Below, one piece after another: positions 26,364 through 35,290 of a stretch of 64,000 nt of DNA. A program made the position numbers and the translations under genes. The notes under the pieces are model-generated. The model saw nothing but the letters and a program-made list of their open reading frames with translations, ran no database searches and was not told where the DNA came from. Location: positions 5,004,326-5,068,325 of the forward strand of contig NZ_KV917369.1 of the NCBI RefSeq assembly GCF_002019595.1, read 5' to 3'. How positions within the stretch are numbered: position 1 is the stretch's first letter; each line of letters starts with the position of its first letter. Origin of the DNA: Priestia abyssalis. GTDB lineage: Bacteria > Bacillota > Bacilli > Bacillales > Bacillaceae_H.

Positions 26364-26528
26364 TTAGCGGTCGGGACGTTGTTTGGAGCGGATTGGTTGT
26401 GCCTTATGACTATTGTTCTTCTTTAATTCTTTTACTGGATCGACGTCTCTTCCCAACTCGATATCATTATTATTAATGCCATTTTTCGTTTTTTGCTCAG
26501 GGTTATTTTGCTTGGAACGCTTTTTCAT
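26364..26528 (-). CDS. Small basic hydrophilic protein, 54 residues
   Basis: MKKRSKQNNPEQKTKNG ... RSKQRPDR: Lys/Asn/Gln-rich, no hydrophobic segment, probably disordered. AAAAGGGGAGAG precedes the ATG and a terminator overlaps the stop, so it looks like a genuine gene despite its size. It lies 17 nt downstream of ytzC and is probably cotranscribed with it. The composition recalls small spore proteins, but I cannot assign a family. Confidence 0.65.
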   Translation of the reverse strand: MKKRSKQNNPEQKTKNGINNNDIELGRDVDPVKELKKNNSHKAQPIRSKQRPDR

Positions 26529-26545
26529 TCGTTTTCTCTCCCCTT

Positions 26546-26809
26546 TTAACGATCTTCCAAAATCATTTCATTTTGCAAATTTTGAACTTGCAAACGCATG
26601 CGGTATAACTGATCTCGTTGCTGGGCATTGGCACTATGAGAAAACTCTTCAAGTTCCTTATAAGCATTCTCTAATCCTTGTTGTGCTTTTACATATTCAC
26701 TTTCATTATAGTGCTCCTGCTTTTGACCTTCCGCTAGTTGATCTTTTGCAAATCGAATTGAATCTTCGCATTGTTGTAAAAGTTTATCAACAGATTGACG
26801 AGTTGTCAT
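26546..26809 (-). CDS. ytzC: YtzC, DUF2524 family protein
   Basis: An 87-residue, highly charged helical protein (LLQQCEDSIRFAKDQLAEGQK, then a second helix ending LQNLQNEM-like). It matches YtzC of B. subtilis in length and location upstream of ytqA. It probably forms a helical hairpin or coiled coil. Function unknown. GGAGGGAAAAAT precedes the ATG. Confidence 0.8.
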   Translation of the reverse strand: MTTRQSVDKLLQQCEDSIRFAKDQLAEGQKQEHYNESEYVKAQQGLENAYKELEEFSHSANAQQRDQLYRMRLQVQNLQNEMILEDR

Positions 26810-26847
26810 ATTTTTCCCTCCAAATGATTGATGCGCAATGTTTCCTT

Positions 26848-26869
26848 ACTAATGGAAGTTTCCTTTGTA
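26848..26869 (-). repeat. Fragment of dispersed repeat family 1, copy 4
   Basis: Only the left core (ACAAAGGAAACTTCCATTAG) is recognisable. Confidence 0.4.
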
Positions 26870-27020
26870 GTTTGCCTCAACCCTCCCGAAACATTCCCAC
26901 CCAGTTTTTTCACTCTTTTTCTATTTGGAAGCATTTATGATTTTTGATACAATTGTTTGATGTATCTCATTTATTCAGAATACATTCCACATACCTTGAG
27001 TATTAAAGGAGGTTACTGAC

Positions 27021-27986
27021 GTGAATCAGTTGAACCCATTTCCATATGCAACAGACGATAAACGTTACCATACATGGAATTATCATTTACGCAAAACATT
27101 TGGACATAAAGTATTTAAGGTTGCGCTCGACGGAGGATTTGATTGCCCTAACCGTGACGGGACCGTCGCTCACGGCGGATGTACATTTTGCAGTGCAGCA
27201 GGTTCCGGGGACTTTGCAGGCAATCGGGCGGATGACCTTGTGACACAATTTACCGATATTAAAGATAAAATGCATAAAAAATGGAAAGATGGAAAGTATC
27301 TTGCTTATTTTCAAGCATTCACGAACACTCATGCCCCTGTAGAAGTACTTCGGGTAAAATACGAATCGGTCATGAATTTAGAAGGAGTGGTAGGCCTTTC
27401 AATCGCTACGCGTCCAGATTGCCTTCCTGATGATGTCGTGGAATATTTAGCGGAATTGAATGAACGAACTTATCTTTGGGTGGAACTTGGCCTCCAAACC
27501 GTCCATGAACGCACAGCTCTCCTCATTAATCGTGCCCATGATTATGAATGTTATGTAGAGGGAGTCGCCAAATTAAGAAAGCACGGAATTCGTGTATGTT
27601 CTCATCTGATCAACGGTTTGCCGCTGGAAACACCTGAAATGATGATGGAAACAGCCCGTGCCATTTCGGAATTGGATGTACAAGGAATCAAACTGCATCT
27701 TCTTCATTTATTAAAAGGGACGCCAATGGTCAAACAATATGAAAAGGGCCTGCTTGAGTTTCTCTCTTTCGAAGACTACGTAAACCTTATCTGTGATCAA
27801 TTAGAGATTTTGCCTCCTGAGATGGTCGTTCATCGTATTACAGGCGACGGACCGATTGATTTGATGATCGGGCCGATGTGGAGCGTAAAAAAATGGGATG
27901 TATTAAACGCAATTGATGCAGAAATGAAAAAACGAAACAGCTATCAAGGAAAATATTACAAGAAAAAGGAAGTACAATTCGTATGA
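27021..27986 (+). CDS. ytqA: YtqA, radical SAM protein (proposed MnmL)
   Basis: A 321-residue radical SAM protein of the TIGR01212 group. The iron-sulfur cysteines are in DCPNRDGTVAHGGCTFCS at about 42-59. Further motifs are GLSIATRPDCLPDD and WVELGLQTVHERTALLINRAHDY. The B. subtilis homologue, with its partner ytqB, has been linked to synthesis of the mnm5s2U34 wobble base in tRNA, and the name MnmL has been proposed; I transfer this by homology. The start is GTG after AAAGGAGGTTACTGAC. It overlaps ytqB by 4 nt (ATGA), so the pair is translationally coupled. Confidence 0.9.
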   Translation: MNQLNPFPYATDDKRYHTWNYHLRKTFGHKVFKVALDGGFDCPNRDGTVAHGGCTFCSAAGSGDFAGNRADDLVTQFTDIKDKMHKKWKDGKYLAYFQAFTNTHAPVEVLRVKYESVMNLEGVVGLSIATRPDCLPDDVVEYLAELNERTYLWVELGLQTVHERTALLINRAHDYECYVEGVAKLRKHGIRVCSHLINGLPLETPEMMMETARAISELDVQGIKLHLLHLLKGTPMVKQYEKGLLEFLSFEDYVNLICDQLEILPPEMVVHRITGDGPIDLMIGPMWSVKKWDVLNAIDAEMKKRNSYQGKYYKKKEVQFV

Positions 27987-28558
27987 AACTAGAACGTATT
28001 TTGCCTTTCGCTCGAACCCTTTTGCAAAAAGCAGTGAATGAAGGTGACATCGCCGTCGATGCGACGATCGGAAATGGACATGATACCGTATTGCTAGCGG
28101 AACTTGTCGGCGAAACGGGGCATGTGTATGGGTTCGATATTCAACAACAAGCGTTAGAAAATACAAGACAAAAATTGAAGGAAAAACAATTAGATGATCG
28201 TGTAACCTTGTTCCATAAAAGCCACAGTCACTTACGTGAAGTGCTCCCTCCAACCCCCTCACAGCAAGTTACCGCTGCCATCTTTAACTTGGGATATTTA
28301 CCTGGAGGAGATAAAAATATCGTCACAAAAGCTGACTCCACTATTGAAGCAATTAATCAGATGATTAACGTAATGGCTCCAGAAGGAATTATTGTACTTG
28401 TGATTTATCATGGCCATCCCGAAGGAGCCTTAGAACGTGATCAGTTATTGCAATATGTCACGGGACTTGATCAACAAAAGGTTCACGTTTTACAATACAA
28501 ATTCATGAATCAGCAAAATAACCCTCCCTTTATTATAGCCATTGAAAAGCGGGCATAA
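27983..28558 (+). CDS. mnmM: YtqB, class I SAM-dependent methyltransferase (MnmM)
   Basis: A 191-residue Rossmann-fold methyltransferase. SAM motif I is VDATIGNGHDT at residues 25-35, motif II GFDIQQQAL and motif IV FNLGYLPGGDK. YtqB homologues convert 5-aminomethyl-2-thiouridine to mnm5s2U in tRNA. It is coupled to ytqA by a 4-nt overlap, which fits sequential action on the same nucleoside. Confidence 0.88.
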   Translation: MKLERILPFARTLLQKAVNEGDIAVDATIGNGHDTVLLAELVGETGHVYGFDIQQQALENTRQKLKEKQLDDRVTLFHKSHSHLREVLPPTPSQQVTAAIFNLGYLPGGDKNIVTKADSTIEAINQMINVMAPEGIIVLVIYHGHPEGALERDQLLQYVTGLDQQKVHVLQYKFMNQQNNPPFIIAIEKRA

Positions 28559-28562
28559 AAAC

Positions 28563-28616
28563 AGGTGAAATAATTGGCGATGGGCTTTTTCTTACCCATG
28601 GCCGATTATTTCACCT
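28563..28616. terminator. Bidirectional terminator between ytqB and ytpB
   Basis: AGGTGAAATAATTGGC pairs with GCCGATTATTTCACCT, with an inner GATGGG/CCCAT stem. It runs into the last codons of ytpB. Confidence 0.65.
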
Positions 28617-29670
28617 TGCTTAATTTCCGATAAAGCCTTCCGTTCATATAAAAAAAGTAGCTTAATGACCCGCCTGCTTTTATGAGCTTTTTGGCCACCT
28701 GTCTTACGTTTTCTTGTTTAGCGACTTTTTCATCTGATAAATAAATCCCTAAAAGTCCTCGATTAATAAAACGATGGAACCGCTCATTCGGCAGCCCTTG
28801 AATATGTCGATCTGCTTCCTTTACAAAATGATAAAACCTTCCCACCATCACTTCATCATGAGGATAATAAAAACAGAAATTCAGATCTCCACCTTCTCTA
28901 TCCTCTTCTTGATCAATAAAATAATCCAATAAAATATGCAGCCCCTGAATATAAGGAAAATAGCCTTTCCTGATTTTTTCTGCTTCCGCTCTCGTAAACC
29001 CTTCCTGGAAAGCATAAGCAACTAAACAAAATATCCCAAGTGTGGAGCCTGAACATGCTGAAAACTCATACCATTCCATCTCCGGCAATCCCTGCTTATG
29101 GGAAGCAAACCATTTCTCAAGCCTTGGAACCCGTTCTTCCTTTGTTACATGCTTATGTACTTGCAAATCACAATAATAATCCGCCAGCTCCAATAAATAA
29201 TCCGCAATATAAGGATAATGGACGAGCTCTCCCAGTACCTCTTGACACGTATTGACTAACTCATGCAAGTATCCTCCATCGTTTCGGTCCTCCCGAAAAC
29301 GATAATAATCCTGCAAAGGAGCACGGGGCTGCAGTGCATGCAGCATTGATTCATGCAGAGCGGCAAAGTCTTCCGCATCCAATGATGTACTTCGGTCGCA
29401 TAAATTATCTAAGTAATCGCTGATGGTTTGATACGCCACGATAAAACGAACGCAAGCCTGCCTTTTTTCTTTCGCAAGAATCGATAGAATGGCACCGCCT
29501 TCACAGTGAAACGTTTTAGTCTCAATACTGGCTAATGCTTGTTTACGCAGCTCTTCATTGGGAATGGATTCCGCATATGCTCGCCAGCGATTTAATTCTT
29601 CATGTACAGCCGGAAGCACATCTCGATAAATCATTTTCATCAATGACAGCGGGTGCGAAGGAATTTTCAT
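28606..29670 (-). CDS. ytpB: YtpB, tetraprenyl-beta-curcumene synthase
   Basis: A 354-residue all-helical terpene synthase that lacks classical DDxxD but has the YtpB-type acidic motif in TISDYLDNLCDRST (about residue 80-93). B. subtilis YtpB cyclises heptaprenyl diphosphate to a C35 sesquarterpene precursor. The second acidic cluster is YFIDQEEDREGGDLNFC. It lies 78 nt behind ytpA, also as in B. subtilis. AAGAAAGGTGGTGAAAAG precedes ATG. Confidence 0.88.
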   Translation of the reverse strand: MKIPSHPLSLMKMIYRDVLPAVHEELNRWRAYAESIPNEELRKQALASIETKTFHCEGGAILSILAKEKRQACVRFIVAYQTISDYLDNLCDRSTSLDAEDFAALHESMLHALQPRAPLQDYYRFREDRNDGGYLHELVNTCQEVLGELVHYPYIADYLLELADYYCDLQVHKHVTKEERVPRLEKWFASHKQGLPEMEWYEFSACSGSTLGIFCLVAYAFQEGFTRAEAEKIRKGYFPYIQGLHILLDYFIDQEEDREGGDLNFCFYYPHDEVMVGRFYHFVKEADRHIQGLPNERFHRFINRGLLGIYLSDEKVAKQENVRQVAKKLIKAGGSLSYFFYMNGRLYRKLSKVK

Positions 29671-29748
29671 CTTTTCACCACCTTTCTTCTAATTTACCCC
29701 ATTTCTTTCTACCTTAACATTTACCTTCCTATTGATGGACGTTTCACT

Positions 29749-30525
29749 TTATAAATGCAGCTCAACAAAACTTTTTGCGTAAAGAAACACTTCTTCCTTT
29801 TCTGGCTCATTAAAAATTTCATGATAAAGTTCAGGCCATTCTTTATAAATCTTTTCACTAAGCTCCAATTCATCAAACCATTGTCTGACATGCTGTTTCT
29901 CCACTACTTTGTCATCGCCTGCCTGCATCACTAATAATGGAATATCAGGCAGCTTTTCTATATTTTTAAAAGCCAAATTCATGGCATGCATAAATTCCCG
30001 ATACCACCGTACAGAGACTTTCGTGACGTATAAAGAGTCATTTTCATCCTGCTCCCGCATCTCTTTATTGCGCGTCACTTTGTCCGCCGCCAAATGCGAA
30101 TCAAATAACATGCCTGGAAACACTTTATTGAGTCCCTTGGATAAAATGTCCATATAAGCTGGGGGGTATTCTGTTAACCCGAGTGCCGGAGAGGAAAGAA
30201 TGACGCCCCAAATCGGCAGGTTTTTTTCCTGCAGCGTTCGAATGACAGAGAGGCCTCCCATACTGTGCCCCAATAAAAAAATCGGAAGATCATATTTCTG
30301 CGCTTCCTTCACCCATGTCTCAACCGCTTCAATATATTCATCAAACGAAGCAATATGCCCGCGTCTTCTTGTGGTTAATCCTTGCCCGGGAAGATCGCCC
30401 ATAATGACGTGCAGCCCGATAGAACGCCACATTTCGATAAGCCACCGATACCGCCCATGATGCTCAGCCGCCCCATGAACCATCACCATGACTCCTCTCG
30501 GGTATTCAGCTTCCCATTTCCACAT
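29749..30525 (-). CDS. ytpA: YtpA, alpha/beta-hydrolase (lysophospholipase, bacilysocin-type)
   Basis: A 258-residue serine hydrolase with HGAAEHHGRY (oxyanion region), the nucleophile elbow GHSMGG at about residues 92-97, the acid in QAGDDKVV and His in LYHEIFNEP. B. subtilis YtpA is needed to make bacilysocin, a lysophosphatidylglycerol with antibiotic activity. The GDLPGQGLTTRRRGHI segment is characteristic. It forms an operon with ytpB. Confidence 0.9.
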   Translation of the reverse strand: MWKWEAEYPRGVMVMVHGAAEHHGRYRWLIEMWRSIGLHVIMGDLPGQGLTTRRRGHIASFDEYIEAVETWVKEAQKYDLPIFLLGHSMGGLSVIRTLQEKNLPIWGVILSSPALGLTEYPPAYMDILSKGLNKVFPGMLFDSHLAADKVTRNKEMREQDENDSLYVTKVSVRWYREFMHAMNLAFKNIEKLPDIPLLVMQAGDDKVVEKQHVRQWFDELELSEKIYKEWPELYHEIFNEPEKEEVFLYAKSFVELHL

Positions 30526-30635
30526 ATACCGATCTTCCTTTCCATTTCCATATTTACGACTTAGAAAAAAGTTTGTACACTTACATTAGAATATTTACGC
30601 TTGTTTTTCAACTTACATGAGAGGATGAAAGAAAA

Positions 30636-31151
30636 ATGATTTATGAGTATGAAGGAAAAAAACCAAACATTGCCGCGACGGCTTTTATTGCAGACTACGT
30701 AACCATCAGCGGAGATGTTGAAATCGGAGAAGAAAGCAGCATTTGGTTTAACACGGTTATTAGAGGAGATATCGCTCCTACCATCATTGGAGACCGTGTC
30801 AACATTCAAGATCAATCCACGCTTCATCAAAGCCCAAACCGCCCGCTAATCATTGAAGATGACGTATCAGTTGGGCATCAAGTTATTCTCCACAGCTCTA
30901 TTATAAGAAAAAACGCTCTAATAGGCATGGGATCCATCATATTGGACGGGGCCGAGGTTGGGGAAGGGGCATTTATCGGTGCTGGAAGCCTCGTCCCTCC
31001 AGGAAAAAAAATTCCGCCCCATACCCTTGCTGTAGGGCGTCCCGCTAAAGTCGTAAGAGAATTGACTGAAGCAGACCGCCAAGAAATGGCCCGTATACGC
31101 CGAAGCTATGTCGAAAAAGGACAGTATTACAAGTCCCTGCAAAAAGGCTGA
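30636..31151 (+). CDS. ytoA: YtoA, gamma-carbonic-anhydrase-like hexapeptide protein
   Basis: A 171-residue left-handed beta-helix protein built from hexapeptide repeats (IGEESSIWFNTVIRGD, IGDRVNIQDQSTLHQ). The metal-binding His residues of the gamma-CA class are present in STLHQ, SVGHQ and VILHS. Whether it hydrates CO2 is unknown; many relatives appear inactive or have other substrates. AGAGGATGAAAGAAAA precedes ATG. It diverges from ytpA. Confidence 0.87.
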   Translation: MIYEYEGKKPNIAATAFIADYVTISGDVEIGEESSIWFNTVIRGDIAPTIIGDRVNIQDQSTLHQSPNRPLIIEDDVSVGHQVILHSSIIRKNALIGMGSIILDGAEVGEGAFIGAGSLVPPGKKIPPHTLAVGRPAKVVRELTEADRQEMARIRRSYVEKGQYYKSLQKG

Positions 31152-31215
31152 GTCAGATGACTGACACGCCTAAATAGTACATTTTGAATCCATGGAAAAA
31201 CTGATTTTTTTAGAT

Positions 31216-31320
31216 GAAAGGCCCCGTCACAAAATCCTTGATTTTACTGGATTGTTATGATGGGGCCTTTCCCGAGGATGACCCAAAGGGCTGATTTTCG
31301 CCCTTTGGGTCATCCTCTTT
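31216..31320 (+). repeat. Dispersed palindromic repeat, family 2, copy 4 (long form)
   Basis: Hairpin one AAAGGCCCCGTCA / TATGATGGGGCCTTT. Hairpin two GAGGATGACCCAAAGGGC / GCCCTTTGGGTCATCCTC is a perfect 18-bp stem. Same plan and length as 10684-10793. Located between ytoA and the PAP2 gene. Confidence 0.75.
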
Positions 31321-31422
31321 GTAAATATTCTTGTTGTTTTTTTTACATAAATTTATTACTGCCTCCACAATTGCTCTTTAAAATGAATGTTAAAGACAGT
31401 CTAAAAGGAGCTTACACGACTT

Positions 31423-31944
31423 ATGCCAAAAATTGTTCGCCATCTCTATGATTTTGAGTGTCAAGTGTTTAAAATGATTAATCAACACTTCGACCGCAAA
31501 TGGCTAAACGTTTATTTTCGAATCATCACTCACTTTGGCAGTGCAAGTTTTACGATTTCTTTTGTGCTGCTGATGCTATTTACACCAAATCCCCTCCAAG
31601 CTACTGCTTTGGCAAGCGGGGCTGCTCTAGCCATCAGCCACATACCCGTGGCTTTGGTCAAAAAATTGTATCCTCGCAAACGTCCTTATATGAAGCTGGT
31701 GGGAACGAAAGTATTAGATAATCCACTTCAAGATCACTCTTTTCCCTCTGGGCATACAACAGCTGCCTTTTCAGTCCTCATCCCTTTCATGTGCTATTAT
31801 CCTGCAGGCGCCTTTTGGCTGTTTCCGCTTGCATGCAGTGTAGGCATTTCAAGGGTTTATCTGGGACTTCATTATCCTACCGATGTATTGGCCGGCATGA
31901 TGCTCGGAACCTCTGCAGGAGTTTTATCATTTATTTTTCTTTGA
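31423..31944 (+). CDS. PAP2-family membrane phosphatase
   Basis: A 173-residue membrane protein with the three PAP2 motifs: KKLYPRKRPY (KxxxxxxRP), FPSGHTTAAFS (PSGH) and SRVYLGLHYPTDV (SRxxxxxHxxxD). About five helices. Such enzymes remove phosphate from lipid pyrophosphates, for example undecaprenyl pyrophosphate, or phosphatidic acid; the substrate cannot be told here. It is 39 nt upstream of a glycosyltransferase gene, so a joint role in membrane or wall glycolipid synthesis is plausible. Confidence 0.87.
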   Translation: MPKIVRHLYDFECQVFKMINQHFDRKWLNVYFRIITHFGSASFTISFVLLMLFTPNPLQATALASGAALAISHIPVALVKKLYPRKRPYMKLVGTKVLDNPLQDHSFPSGHTTAAFSVLIPFMCYYPAGAFWLFPLACSVGISRVYLGLHYPTDVLAGMMLGTSAGVLSFIFL

Positions 31945-31983
31945 ATACCCGGAAAGTAAACTTGAAAACACAGGGGGGATACA

Positions 31984-33129
31984 ATGAAAATCGCTTTATT
32001 CACAGACACTTTCACACCTGATGTAAACGGTGTCGCTAATACGTTGAAACGATTTACGGATCATTTGAAAACGAAAAATATACCTTTTCGTGTATTTGCT
32101 CCAGAAGGCACAAATGATGATTTATTCTCTGCTAATATTCACCGTTTTGCCAGCCTGCCTTTTTTCTTGTATCCGGAATGCCGCTTGGCCTTGCCCAATA
32201 TGCTGAAAATCAAAGCGAGCCTTCAAGCTTTTCAGCCTGATATTATTCATGTGGCAACCCCCTTTAACATGGGGCTTTGCGGTTTGCATTATGCAAAAAA
32301 AATGAACATTCCTATCGTAGGTTCTTACCACACAGACTTCGATCAATATTTAAAATACTACGACCTAGAAATTCTATCCTCCTTACTTTGGAAATATATG
32401 AATTGGTTCCATCAATCATTAAGATGCATTTTCGTTCCTTCTCCATCAACAAAAGAGCAACTGCAGCGACAAGGATTTACAAACGTTTCTATTTGGTCGA
32501 GAGGCGTCGACGCCGCTTTATTTCAACCCTATTATGACCGCTTTGATGTTCGAATCAAATACAATATTAAACGCCCATATATTTTGACATATGCGGGTCG
32601 GCTTGCTCCCGAGAAAAATCTGGATTTATTGATGAAAATTGCACAATCCCTGCCAGCCCATATTAAACATCAAACACATTGGATTATTGTCGGAGACGGG
32701 CCTTTGAAAGAAGAATTACAGAAAAAGTCACTTAAACATATGACTTTTACGGGTTTTCTGAACAAAGAACAACTTGCGAACGTATATGCAGCTTCTGATT
32801 TATTTGTTTTCCCATCTGCAACTGAAACATTCGGAAATGTCGTGTTAGAATCTTTAGCATCCGGTACTCCCGCTATAGCAGCAAATGCAGGTGGTGTCAA
32901 ACATATCATCCAACATGATAGAACAGGTTATTTATGTGATCCTGACTCCGTTTCACAATTTGTACACTATATCACCTTTTGTTTAGAAAACCTGCATAAA
33001 CGCATACAACTTGGTCATCAGGCCAGACAATATGCTTTAACCCAAACATGGGAAACCATTTTTGACGGCTTACTGTCTCAATATGAAGCAGCACTCGGCC
33101 AACAAACGGATTCCATTCAATTGGCTTAA
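31984..33129 (+). CDS. GT4-family glycosyltransferase
   Basis: A 381-residue GT-B glycosyltransferase of the family that contains GDP-mannose-dependent alpha-mannosyltransferases and lipid glycosyltransferases. N-terminal TPDVNGVANTLKRF, middle YAGRLAPEKNLDLL and the EX7E motif in SATETFGNVVLESLASGTP are visible. Its acceptor is unknown. AGGGGGGATACA precedes the ATG. Cotranscription with the PAP2 gene is likely. This pair is not found at this place in B. subtilis, where ytnA and asnB lie instead. Confidence 0.87.
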   Translation: MKIALFTDTFTPDVNGVANTLKRFTDHLKTKNIPFRVFAPEGTNDDLFSANIHRFASLPFFLYPECRLALPNMLKIKASLQAFQPDIIHVATPFNMGLCGLHYAKKMNIPIVGSYHTDFDQYLKYYDLEILSSLLWKYMNWFHQSLRCIFVPSPSTKEQLQRQGFTNVSIWSRGVDAALFQPYYDRFDVRIKYNIKRPYILTYAGRLAPEKNLDLLMKIAQSLPAHIKHQTHWIIVGDGPLKEELQKKSLKHMTFTGFLNKEQLANVYAASDLFVFPSATETFGNVVLESLASGTPAIAANAGGVKHIIQHDRTGYLCDPDSVSQFVHYITFCLENLHKRIQLGHQARQYALTQTWETIFDGLLSQYEAALGQQTDSIQLA

Positions 33130-33147
33130 TGTTCCTGGCTATATAAA

Positions 33148-33184
33148 ACAAAAAAATCCAATCTGAAGGGACTGGATTTTTGTC
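33148..33184 (+). terminator. Terminator behind the glycosyltransferase gene
   Basis: AAAAATCCAATCTG-AAGG-GACTGGATTTTTGTCC, a weak-looped but T-run-followed stem. Confidence 0.7.
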
Positions 33185-33287
33185 CTATATGAATCCAAGT
33201 TAGCTGTTTAACATTTTTTATCGTTACTTACTCTCTCCGTCCGTCTTTTTGTTTTTCCACCTTGAATAAGCGTGCAAAGGTTCTCAT

Positions 33288-33383
33288 ATAAGGGGTTGGG
33301 AGGAACCCGCAAGGGAGCTTTCCAACCCCTTATGCATAAATAAATGGAGATGGGCAAATAGCGCCCATCTCCATTTATTTATG
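33288..33383. repeat. Two adjacent long hairpins behind metK
   Basis: The first (33288-33332) pairs ATAAGGGGTTGG with CCAACCCCTTAT. The second has 21-bp perfect arms (33335-33355 and 33363-33383, CATAAATAAATGGAGATGGGC). Probably the metK 3' end; no proper T-tract. Confidence 0.6.
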
Positions 33384-33388
33384 TGGAT

Positions 33389-34588
33389 TTACATATTAGC
33401 TTGTGTTTTTAATGCTTCTGCTTTATCTGTACGCTCCCATGGAACATCAAGATCATTACGGCCGAAGTGACCATAAGCAGCTGTTTGCTTATAAATCGGA
33501 CGACGTAAGTCAAGCATATTGATGATTCCTGCTGGACGTAAGTCAAAGTTTTTACTCACTAAGTCCACTAATACATCTTCAGATACTTTACCGGTACCGA
33601 ATGTATCAACAGAAATAGAAACTGGTTTAGCCACACCGATTGCGTACGCTAATTGCACTTCACACTTATCGGCTAAGCCGGCTGCTACGATGTTTTTCGC
33701 AACATAGCGTGCAGCATAAGCAGCAGAGCGGTCTACTTTTGTAGGATCCTTACCAGAGAATGCACCGCCTCCGTGACGTGCATAACCACCATAAGTATCT
33801 ACGATGATTTTACGGCCTGTTAAACCAGCATCACCTTGAGGACCTCCGATTACGAAACGTCCTGTTGGGTTGATGAAGTACTTTGTATCGGCATCGATTA
33901 ATTCCGCTGGAACAACTGGATTAATGACATGCTCTTTAAGATTGCGTTGGATTTGCTCTAATGTAATTTCAGGATGATGCTGAGTTGAAATAACGATTGT
34001 ATCGATACGAACCGGTTGACCGTTTTCATCATATTCTACTGTTACTTGTGTTTTTCCGTCCGGGCGAAGGTATGGCAAAATCTCTTCTTTGCGCACTTCT
34101 GTTAAACGGCGTGCAAGTTTATGTGCTAATGAAATTGGAAGAGGCATAAGTTCTTTTGTTTCGTTACAAGCATAACCAAACATTAAACCTTGGTCACCCG
34201 CTCCGATTGCCTCGATTTCTTCGTCTGTCATCTGACCTTCACGAGCCTCTAACGCTTGGTCTACACCCATTGCAATATCAGCTGATTGCTCATCAATTGA
34301 TGTTAACACTGCACAAGTTTCAGCATCAAAGCCGTATTTTGCACGAGTGTACCCGATTTCACGAACCGTTTCGCGAACAATTTTCGGAATGTCTACATAT
34401 GTAGAAGTTGTAATCTCGCCACTCACTAATACTAAACCTGTTGTAACAGATGTTTCACAAGCAACACGTGCGTTAGCATCTTTCGCTAAAATCGCATCAA
34501 GGATTGAGTCAGAGATTTGGTCACAAATTTTATCCGGATGGCCTTCTGTTACTGACTCAGATGTAAATAAACGACGTTTTGTTGACAT
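33389..34588 (-). CDS. metK: S-adenosylmethionine synthetase
   Basis: A 399-residue MetK, which makes S-adenosylmethionine from methionine and ATP. Motifs: [12 protein letters not shown] near the N-terminus, [12 protein letters not shown] at about 117-128, and [19 protein letters not shown] in the ATP-binding loop. Full length. Divergent from pckA, as in B. subtilis. AAAAGGAGGAATACTG precedes the ATG. Transcription is controlled by the SAM-I riboswitch at 34682-34863. Confidence 0.97.
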   Translation of the reverse strand: MSTKRRLFTSESVTEGHPDKICDQISDSILDAILAKDANARVACETSVTTGLVLVSGEITTSTYVDIPKIVRETVREIGYTRAKYGFDAETCAVLTSIDEQSADIAMGVDQALEAREGQMTDEEIEAIGAGDQGLMFGYACNETKELMPLPISLAHKLARRLTEVRKEEILPYLRPDGKTQVTVEYDENGQPVRIDTIVISTQHHPEITLEQIQRNLKEHVINPVVPAELIDADTKYFINPTGRFVIGGPQGDAGLTGRKIIVDTYGGYARHGGGAFSGKDPTKVDRSAAYAARYVAKNIVAAGLADKCEVQLAYAIGVAKPVSISVDTFGTGKVSEDVLVDLVSKNFDLRPAGIINMLDLRRPIYKQTAAYGHFGRNDLDVPWERTDKAEALKTQANM

Positions 34589-34681
34589 CAGTATTCCTCC
34601 TTTTAATTAAAAACAAACAAGATACGGTACTCATTCCCTTATTATTCATAAAACTAATCGATTTTATCGAAATAAAAATAT

Positions 34682-34863
34682 AAAAAACCTTTCCTTATCA
34701 TGAGGAAAGGTTTGTACGTTCACTAGCGCCTTTCACTCTTATCGATCAAGGGCAAGAGCCTTGCATCAGGTTAGCACCTTATCGCCGCTGATTATTGCTA
34801 TGTATGGCGATGGTTGCTGGGTTTCATAGGGCCTGTCCCTCCACCAGCTCGGGATAAGAGAGT
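34682..34863 (-). promoter_or_regulatory. SAM-I riboswitch (S-box) of metK
   Basis: On the minus strand: CTCTTATCCCGAGCTGGTGG, GGCCCTATGAAACCCAGCAACC, AAGGTGCTAACCTGATGCAAGG and GATCGATAAGAG close the four-way junction of an S-box aptamer. The terminator AAACCTTTCCTC-ATGA-TAAGGAAAGGTTTTTTA follows at 34682-34714. High SAM would terminate transcription before metK. Confidence 0.96.
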
Positions 34864-35054
34864 ATCCGTTCAAGGACATATCATACCGTAAAACGTCGAA
34901 ACATGTCAACTAATTCTTCATAAAAAGTTTGGCAAAGATTTAGTTACATCATTTATATAATTAAGAAATTAAGTTAAACCTATTATGTAAAAATACACTT
35001 ATGTTCTTAGCATTAAACCTATTTAAACATCCTGAATTTTCCCTCAAAGGTTCA

Positions 35055-35140
35055 CCTAAGCGGATGCTGCCAACCCCCAGCATCCGCTTAGGTCTAGAGC
35101 CAGGGAAATGGTTAAAGAACAACCATTTCCCTGGCTCTAG
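35055..35140. repeat. Two abutting perfect hairpins upstream of pckA
   Basis: Hairpin one: ACCTAAGCGGATGCTG, seven-base loop, exact complement. Hairpin two: CTAGAGCCAGGGAAATGGTT, seven-base loop, exact complement. No T-run after either. Confidence 0.75.
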
Positions 35141-35290
35141 ATCGATATATGTTGTCCATTTCTACATTATATATGAACATTTATCTCCAAATAGTATAGA
35201 CTATATTTATAAATGTGTTATACTATTTTATGAGATTACTAATCGAATACTTAAATAAATAAACTTTAAATAAAAAGGATGGTATTAAAT

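Larger units (their letters stand above)
34589..35290. other. Divergent regulatory region metK / pckA
   Basis: About 700 nt: metK leader with SAM-I riboswitch, then AT-rich DNA with two long perfect hairpins (35055-35140) and the pckA promoter region. No coding frame. Confidence 0.7.
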
